From Chiridota heheva (taxonomy: Eukaryota > Echinodermata > Holothuroidea > Apodida > Chiridotidae), in contig JAIGNY010003803.1 of the NCBI GenBank assembly GCA_020152595.1, positions 1,082,001 to 1,146,000 of the forward strand: a DNA stretch of 64,000 nt. The letters are read 5' to 3'. The notes under the pieces are model-generated. The model saw nothing but the letters and a program-made list of their open reading frames with translations, was not told the DNA's origin and ran no database searches. A program made the position numbers and the translations under genes. Below are positions 59,601 through 64,000 of the stretch, in pieces. Numbering within the stretch: position 1 is the stretch's first letter; every line of letters begins with the position of its first letter.

Positions 59601-60468
59601 ACCATCTCATAAAAACTATCCAAATACCTGGCATTCAGCAATTTCCTTTGAAATTGATAATATATGGGAAATGTACATGCAGTGGTAATGATTTGTTGAG
59701 AGTGGGGGACTTGGGTGGGTTGACCCAGGTGGGTGAGGCACCTTTGCCTGTCTGCTTCTATGACCACATCTGGTCAACTTACCTGCATAAGTGACTGCAC
59801 CCCTATCCTTAGGTTTTGAGCGGTTGTGATTCCTGGAAATGCTTTTATCTTTTGCTTGGCTAGCCAGTCAACTGCTGCATCGCTTAAGAGGTCACCCACA
59901 TGTTTTTGCTGTTCCCCCTGTAAAAATAAATTTAAAAAAAAACAATGACAAATATGAAAGCAAAATTAAAAACATAAACTTGTACCCAAGTTTACCACCT
60001 CAGGATTCTGCTTAGTGGGGTTTCACTAAGACTAAAAAAAAAACCTAATGGATACCGTACTTAATTAATTTCTTAATGACACAGGTATTAAAATGGGACC
60101 TCTGTTATTTTATATTTAAATTCCTTTTCTACTGAGAAAATCTCTTCTGCAACCTACATTGTTAAATAATGATAAATATGAAAGTTGAAAATGCTGATAT
60201 ATCTATCATCCTGATCTATTTTTCCGGAATAATATAAGTCAGTAAATTATACCTTTAATTAGTACAAAAAATATCCTTTTCAATAAAAACATGAGCTGTG
60301 TAACGACAGCCTGCTTGACTATTTAAAATTCAAAAATACTGAATGTTGTTTCTCACCATCAGAACAGTTCCACATGATAAAAGACTTGTGTTCTTTGTAA
60401 TACTAGAAGTGAAGTGTAATAGAGCCGGTCTGTGTGCAACCTGTCCTGAGAGTACGAGAATTTGGGGT
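41531..60468 (-). CDS. SLC12 cation-chloride cotransporter (NKCC/NCC branch), C-terminal half, 10 exons
   Basis: Ten minus-strand exons (60468-60357, 59917-59783, 59557-59451, 55357-55248, 51172-50933, 49273-49162, 46879-46793, 45784-45667, 43995-43928, 41666-41531) join without a phase break into 407 residues plus TAG. They match the cytosolic C-terminal SLC12 domain of sodium-(potassium)-chloride cotransporters. Landmarks in order are [89 protein letters not shown] and the terminal LTYYS. In this family the domain is cytoplasmic, mediates dimerisation and regulates electroneutral Na/K/Cl entry across the plasma membrane. VEDY and HDAFD resemble NCC as much as NKCC, so the subtype is left open. 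The transmembrane exons lie beyond 64000. The introns carry many minisatellites. Confidence 0.95.
43928..43995 (-). CDS. SLC12 exon i
   Basis: It is 68 bases. The acceptor is TGCTACAG and the donor GTAAGT. It encodes [18 protein letters not shown] and QLIV, matching the RQ(I/V)RLNE block. The split codon AT|G gives Met before SLP in the last exon. Confidence 0.93.
44925..45232 (-). mobile_element. tRNA-derived SINE, copy 1
   Basis: The minus-strand head begins GGCAGCATAGTGTAGCAGTA (A-box-like) and has a B box GGTTCGAAAAC near 45170. A body of about 230 bp follows with GGAAATTTCACAAA, and then a tail with AAATTTGCATATTT. The acceptor stem does not pair, so this is not a working tRNA. It lies in the SLC12 intron between exons h and i. 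Confidence 0.55.
45667..45784 (-). CDS. SLC12 exon h
   Basis: The acceptor is TTTAACAG and the donor GTGAGC. It enters in phase 2 and leaves in phase 0. It encodes [14 protein letters not shown] and [21 protein letters not shown] corresponds to the PW(R/K)I(T/S) landmark. Confidence 0.92.
46793..46879 (-). CDS. SLC12 exon g
   Basis: It is 87 bases, with phase 2 at both ends and a GTAAGT donor. It encodes [17 protein letters not shown] and AKKPKKE. MA(N/T)(M/L)L(N/S)KFRID is a recognisable family motif. Confidence 0.92.
47006..48882. repeat. 57 bp minisatellite, about 33 copies, in SLC12 intron f-g
   Basis: The unit is AAGAATCATTTTCAAACAGA plus ACTTTGCCAAATTTATGCCT plus CACAACAACTAGTTAAC. 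Units vary in CACAACTTT/CAGAACTTT and TTAAC/TTCAC. The 57 bp unit is a multiple of three, so moderate frames open by chance. Confidence 0.95.
49162..49273 (-). CDS. SLC12 exon f
   Basis: The acceptor is TTTTGCAG and the donor GTAAGA. It encodes [18 protein letters not shown] and KLKIYTGG, followed by a charged [11 protein letters not shown] stretch. It enters in phase 1 and leaves in phase 2. Confidence 0.94.
49905..50757. repeat. 43 bp minisatellite, about 20 copies, in SLC12 intron e-f
   Basis: The unit is GAATCTCCCACTATTTGAAT plus GGTAGATTTGTGCAGACGGA plus CAA. Variants ATAGT/ATGGT and GGACAA/GGCCAA are ordered. The CAGACAGCCAAG variant recurs about 423 bp apart (50301 and 50724). It shares its period, not its sequence, with the array at 38.5 kb. 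Confidence 0.95.
50933..51172 (-). CDS. SLC12 exon e with WWLFDDGG
   Basis: This is the longest exon, 240 bases, with phase 1 at both ends. It starts with a short, variable, Ser/Asn/Glu-rich linker, then [19 protein letters not shown] and [11 protein letters not shown], the most conserved block of the SLC12 C-terminal domain. The linker is the region that differs most in length between family members. Confidence 0.95.
51394..52794. repeat. 56 bp minisatellite, 25 copies, in SLC12 intron d-e
   Basis: The unit is CATGATTGGCAGCACCAGCA plus CTTGGCGTCTTACGGGGACT plus TGAGAACGGTCATGGT. It is GC-richer than its surroundings. It starts about 220 bases upstream of exon e. Confidence 0.95.
53266..53346 (+). 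mobile_element. Tiny 5'-truncated retroposon with 13 bp target-site duplication
   Basis: The 81 bp insert ends in a short TTTAAC-type repeat tail and is flanked by perfect copies of TTTAATGGCACTT (53253-53265 and 53347-53359). The insert contains GATGGACTGGGGTCCCGTAC and TAAGCACCGGCCC, which look like the 3' end of a LINE or SINE. It lies in the SLC12 intron between exons d and e. Confidence 0.65.
53747..54183. repeat. 73 bp tandem repeat, 6 copies, in SLC12 intron d-e
   Basis: The unit has CTGTGAGAGGGAGGGGATGC, CCGAACCCCACCCTATTGAG and GGATCTTCCCACAGCTTCTC. The first three copies are the same; the last three carry TAAGAGG and GATGCTTG, so two subtypes were amplified separately. Confidence 0.95.
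55248..55357 (-). CDS. SLC12 exon d
   Basis: The acceptor is TTTATTCAG and the donor GTAAGG. It encodes [20 protein letters not shown], then a family-variable linker. The DAFD and (R/K)EG(F/L)(D/N)(I/V)S blocks are typical of NKCC and NCC proteins. It ends in phase 1. Confidence 0.93.
55971..56599. repeat. 47 bp minisatellite, about 13 copies, in SLC12 intron c-d
   Basis: The unit is GTGATTAACATAAGATGGTT plus TCTACAGGGGTTATCTGTAA plus TGAATAG. The flanks (55680-55970 and 56600-56700) contain TATATAGCGCCGC...GCGCTGTACA and GGAATTCCAAAGAAATGGGG, which look like a dispersed repeat into which or from which the array grew. Confidence 0.93.
57735..58270. repeat. 15 bp minisatellite, about 35 copies, in SLC12 intron c-d
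   Basis: The unit is GGGTGTTATTCATCA. Since 15 is a multiple of three, one minus frame reads a MNNTL period and other frames stay open. These are not genes. Confidence 0.95.
58735..59040 (-). mobile_element. 5'-truncated copy of the same LINE type (C-terminus and tail)
   Basis: Minus-strand pieces read [19 protein letters not shown] and a Cys-rich segment, then [20 protein letters not shown]. This is the C-terminal domain that follows RNase H in I-type LINEs. The plus-strand text parallels 25640-25830. It lies in the SLC12 intron between exons c and d. Confidence 0.6.
59451..59557 (-). CDS. SLC12 exon c
   Basis: The acceptor is CAAACAG and the donor GTACGT. It is in phase 0 at its start and phase 2 at its end. 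It encodes [16 protein letters not shown] and CVEDYVGII, the conserved GLG(K/R)MKPN block. The split codon CA|T gives the His of HDAFD with the next exon. Confidence 0.93.
59783..59917 (-). CDS. SLC12 exon b
   Basis: It is 135 bases, 45 codons, phase 0 at both ends. The acceptor is TTTTTACAG and the donor GTAAGT. It encodes [11 protein letters not shown] and [11 protein letters not shown]. The KQKIKAF string is a strong NKCC-family landmark. Confidence 0.92.
60357..60468 (-). CDS. SLC12 exon a (first in window)
   Basis: The acceptor is TCTCCTCAG and the donor is GTGAGA after ATG. It starts with one base completing a codon and ends in phase 0. It encodes [17 protein letters not shown] and [15 protein letters not shown], matching the start of the cytosolic domain just after the last membrane segment in NKCC/NCC proteins. 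The preceding exon was not found up to 64000, so that intron is longer than 3.5 kb. Confidence 0.9.
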
Positions 60469-60546
60469 CTGAGGAGAAAAGTGAAAAGGCTCATCACATG
60501 TACAACTCCAGCAACCAAAACTCATTAGCACATTATAAAGAATCCA

Positions 60547-61150
60547 CTTACCATAGTTGAGGTAATAAGTGCCTAGGGAGCTTACGAAATAAATTGCACC
60601 ACTTTTTAGGCCCAAAGTTTCTTCCTAATAAGCGCCCATGCTTAGGGGCCATGTACAGTTTGCTATTCCAACTGCATTGTACAAATTGTCCGTTTTGACA
60701 TAGTGATTAAATGTAGGGTCAAATGGAAAAGCGTTTTGTCTTTAAACGCATATTACTATCATTTATGTTTCTCTTCCTCGTTTTCTACAACTAATACATT
60801 ACTTAAACTGTAAATAATCAATAAATGACATAGACACAAAAAAAAAAACATACTTGTATATCATAGCAATTTGTAATTAAACTTTGTTAATTGCACATTC
60901 GTCACTATGTCAAAACGAAAAACTACTTCTGCACATTCGCCACTATGTCAAAATAGGGACGATATATGTGAACTTGTTCTATACTAGCCCCACAACAACA
61001 ACATTGTGAGCGTCAGATGCATAATAAGTAAATAATTAACTAAACTTAAGTATTTTAAGTTTTCAAATTAATCAAATTAATGATGTTATCAGTGAAAAAA
61101 TTTGGGTAGGCGCTTATTAGAGCAGGGCGCTTAACACGTGAATATGGTAG
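60547..61150 (+). mobile_element. MITE family M1, copy D with nested element
   Basis: This is the longest copy. Left end: CTTACCATAG with AATAAGTGCCTAGGGAGC. Right end: GGCGCTTATTAGAGCAGGGC with GTGAATATGGTAG. It sits just upstream of SLC12 exon a. Part of its extra length is the nested insertion at about 60691-60965. Confidence 0.6.
60691..60965. mobile_element. Nested inverted-repeat element inside M1 copy D
   Basis: CGTTTTGACATAGTG (60691-60705) is repeated inverted as CACTATGTCAAAACG (60903-60917), with a further near-copy at 60951-60965. Copy C at about 11090-11120 reads across this site without it. No target duplication was resolved. Confidence 0.5.
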
Positions 61151-63659
61151 AATAAAATGCCACTTAATAAAATGCCACTATTGATCTATTCATACGTTAC
61201 CTTGCCTTTTAATTCATGCACAATCACATGTAATTAAGTAACCAATAAGGTCCGCTGATTTCAGGATCATTTGCCTATGACCTCTTTCAAATTCCTGCTC
61301 AAAGGCCTAGGGGAAGATAGAGCCTCTTAAAGATGACCCCAAAATGTAATATTAAACAGGGTTTCTTTGCCCAGACAAACTGGTTTGTTTTCACATTGTG
61401 CACCCGTTGTGACCCTCTTGCCCAATATATCAATATCTTAACCACAAAACATGATTTATAAAGCAGTCATTGCCGTTCCTCTCCTCTTCAAGGAAAAAAA
61501 AAAATTAAAGAAATTTTGGAAACTGGCAAGTACTTTCTTTCTCTTGTTATTAAACAGATTTGCCTTTTTCACATTAACTATTGACTTCATACTCCTATTC
61601 TGAAAATCACACAAACTGAATCTCATAAGAGCCAGGCAGTAGTCTCTCATGGTATCCTACAGATTTCTTCAAAAATTCATTTCAATAGTTGCATTGCTGT
61701 CATCATCACTTTTCCCACTTTTGAATGGAGGACAACTGCCTACCTAAACAACTGCTTTATTCAGAGCTTGTGAAATTAAAGCGAAAACGAGGAGGCCAAC
61801 ACAAGCAGTATAAAGGAAACATTTTTTTTTTTTTAAAGAACTGTGACTTCAACATAGATGACTGAGAGGAGGTAGCTATGACAGGTCTGAATGGCATGGT
61901 AGCATAAAGAAAGGCATCCACACTTTCGAAGCTAATAGGAAACAGCATCGTGATGTTGCAACAGCACAGAAGAAACAAAGACAATAAATGAGGACTTCAA
62001 ATGTCATACGAGAATCAGTTTGTGTGATTCGTGTTCTGTCTCCGATTGTGTATAGAACCCTGTAATCAATGAGGACTTTAAATGTTTAACATGTGGCCTC
62101 CTGTGTGGGTAAAGGATTGGACCATTTAGTCACTGTAGGATCCACTGAATGGTTCTATTATGACTTTCATATGGTGTAAATACACAGCACCATCATCGCT
62201 TCTCGATGGACGTGTACATACTTTTAGGTAAAGGATTAGTTTAGCAGTCAATCAAGTTTATATGAAAAGAGGACAACATCAAGATCTTATTCATTAAAGA
62301 GATATTCAAGTGCTGTCTCGGATTGTGTAGAATTGACTGATGTGGAAAGTCTATTGTAGAAGGTTGGCGCCATCAACCTTGCTTGCTCAAGGGATTAGTT
62401 CAGCGGTCAAGCAAGTATATCTTATATGAAAGAAGACTTGAATAGGAACAAAATGGTGAATTAACTACTTTAAAGCTCTGTCTAATCTATGTAGAAATAA
62501 GTGTTGTACTTAAGTTTACTACGGAAGATTGATGCCCTCATCCTCATATTCTTAACAATTGTTAATGTATTTTATAGAAATTTTATTAATTTTTTATTTC
62601 CTCAAACTTGCTTCAGGTGGTTAATTATAATAACCATTGAAAGATTCCATTTTATAACTTTCCTGACACATCCAATTGTTTTTAAGCCACAAATCTCAGG
62701 ACAAAATATGATACAAAAACATAAAGACTTTGAGGAATCTGAGGCTGTGGCATCACAACTAGTCTGATTTCAGTCATTTCTACACAGGTTTTTGAATGCT
62801 TTTATCACCATTTTTCATTCTTTTGAAGTCCTCTTTCATAAGATGGATTTGCTTGACCCCTGAACTAAATCCTTTAACAATTTTAACATTTTAGATTTTT
62901 CCTTCAAGCTTTTTTCAGTGGTAAATTATAATTACCTTACTAGATTATGTTTTACTTCTTTTCTTATATGCAAGCAGTTTTTAAGCCACCACAAAATCTC
63001 AAGAAAAGTATGATAGAATACATAAAGATTTGAGGAGTCTGAGGAGGTAATGTCAAAACGAGACTGATTTCTACAAAAATTTCCACTGGAATATCTCCTT
63101 TACTCATACTCTACCACGCGGCAATAGTATGTATCACCATTTTCAAACCACCTTTACGACAACAAAAAGTCGGGACTTTACCACAGTCCTATAGAAGTAA
63201 TCTTGGTATCATTTTATAGTACTCGGATATTTCTTTCACAAAATGAAACTTTTTTTATAGGAGTTATATTACATAATTTAAAAAAAAAGTGCATCGATAA
63301 AGGGTAAAACTCAAAAATTGCTAAAAAATTGGCAAGAAATGTTTTTTTTTTTTTTCCTTTCAAATCTTACAATAACTTCAAGATCACATTTTGCTTCAAA
63401 ATTAAACATGCAAGTCCTAATACATGATAGTATTGGTTTCTGGTCTAATTTTGATAATCCCTACCTGCAATCTTTTGTTCTGGAGTAATTTCTTCAAATT
63501 TCATGAATCTTCACAAAATCGTTTACCCAAACCTTACAGCGCACATGCTTCGTTGAACCGCCGTTCAAAAGGGCATGAAATTTTCTTTTATTTTATATAT
63601 AAATAAAGGCATACCCCTCTATTTAGAGCCTGTCCTATAAAAAAATATTTTTCACCTCT
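61151..63659. other. Upstream SLC12 intron, no exon found
   Basis: This is the intron before exon a. The expected preceding exon, covering the end of the membrane domain, was searched for on the minus strand and not found. It holds the inverted dispersed repeats at 62380-62885. Confidence 0.55.
62380..62885. repeat. Two inverted copies of a dispersed repeat
   Basis: GGATTAGTTCAGCGGTCAAG and later TGTAGAAAT at 62385-62500 recur inverted at 62760-62885 (CATTTCTACA, CTTTCATAAGATGGATTTGC, TTGACCCCTGAACTAAATCC). A third copy lies at 10440-10640, and related GACTGATTTCAGTCATTTC blocks at 49527 and 63060. The first part resembles a tRNA A-box region, but no B box was seen. Confidence 0.45.
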
Positions 63660-63995
63660 CTAATTTGAACGACTACGTGGTGCAGAGGAAATGTACGAGG
63701 CTAGCACGCGAGCGCTCCGGGTTCGAGTCTCACCGTGACCACTGCGTAATTATATTTCTGCTGCAGCTTTCAGGAGTCTATTTAACTTTTATCATTTTTT
63801 ATGTCTTTTCATCTTTCCTGTCTTTCTAAAAATCATAGATTAATATTGGAAAGGAAATTTCATAAAGAATCTAAATATTTAACACAAATCTCTGTTTTCA
63901 ATATTGACAAGAAGTTATACTTCTGCAAAGATTGACCATCTATTGACCAAATTTAGCAAAAAACTGCTTAATTTGCATATTTTTTTCCAATATTT
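63660..63995 (+). mobile_element. tRNA-derived SINE, copy 2
   Basis: The head includes ACTACGTGGTGCAGAGG and a clear B box GGGTTCGAGTC (about 63719-63729). The body contains GGAAATTTCATAAAGAATCT and the tail TTAATTTGCATATTT, parallel to the minus-strand element at 45 kb. The total length is also about 310-335 bp. It reaches almost to the window end. Confidence 0.55.
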
Positions 63996-64000
63996 ACTAA

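Noticed and set aside
63670..63745. Functional tRNA gene
   Set aside because: The B box is good but the acceptor and D stems do not pair, and the body and tail match another repeat copy, so a SINE is more likely.

Overview
The window is a piece of animal (metazoan) nuclear genome. The evidence is two spliced protein-coding genes with long introns, GT/AG exon borders, many retrotransposon and transposon remnants, and no bacterial-style operons, ribosome binding sites or CRISPR arrays. The base composition is AT-rich. The SLC12 cotransporter, the I-type LINE with RNase H, and the tRNA-derived SINEs fit a marine invertebrate, perhaps a deuterostome such as an echinoderm or hemichordate. That placement is inference and cannot be fixed from the sequence alone.

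Left part (1-12130, + strand): three exons (4167-4656, 10052-10182, 12008-12130) join in one continuous phase chain of about 247 residues. They encode an unidentified acidic, serine-rich, probably nuclear protein with a SUMO-interacting-type core (VVVIDLTESDDED). Its start and its end are not identified. The flanking introns hold four unrelated minisatellites, a palindromic MITE and copies of a MITE family.

Middle part (12130-41400): no gene is supported. It holds minisatellites with 23, 17, 19/24/26, 20 and 43 bp units, a LINE 3' fragment, and a nearly full-length but dead I-type LINE on the minus strand (about 25445-31370). The LINE carries gag, endonuclease, RT and RNase H remains. It has been hit by a clean 470 bp MITE insertion, by a second insertion of about 324 bp, by loss of the RT catalytic core, and by expansion of a 19 bp minisatellite inside its gag.

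Right part (41531-60468, minus strand): ten exons encode the last 407 residues of an SLC12-family cation-chloride cotransporter of the NKCC/NCC branch, ending in the conserved LTYYS C-terminus. All ten exons join without a phase break. The membrane-domain exons lie beyond 64000. Every intron longer than about 3.5 kb that is complete in the window, except g-h's shorter neighbours, either carries its own private minisatellite (units 57, 43, 56, 73, 47 and 15 bp) or a mobile element.

By hand sum, tandem arrays make up about 18 kb, roughly 28% of the window. The two genes are transcribed towards each other; nothing in the sequence links their functions. I found no clear sign of a new defence, mobile or metabolic system. 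The most unusual content is the number, private sequence and higher-order structure of the tandem arrays, and the readable nesting history of the mobile elements.
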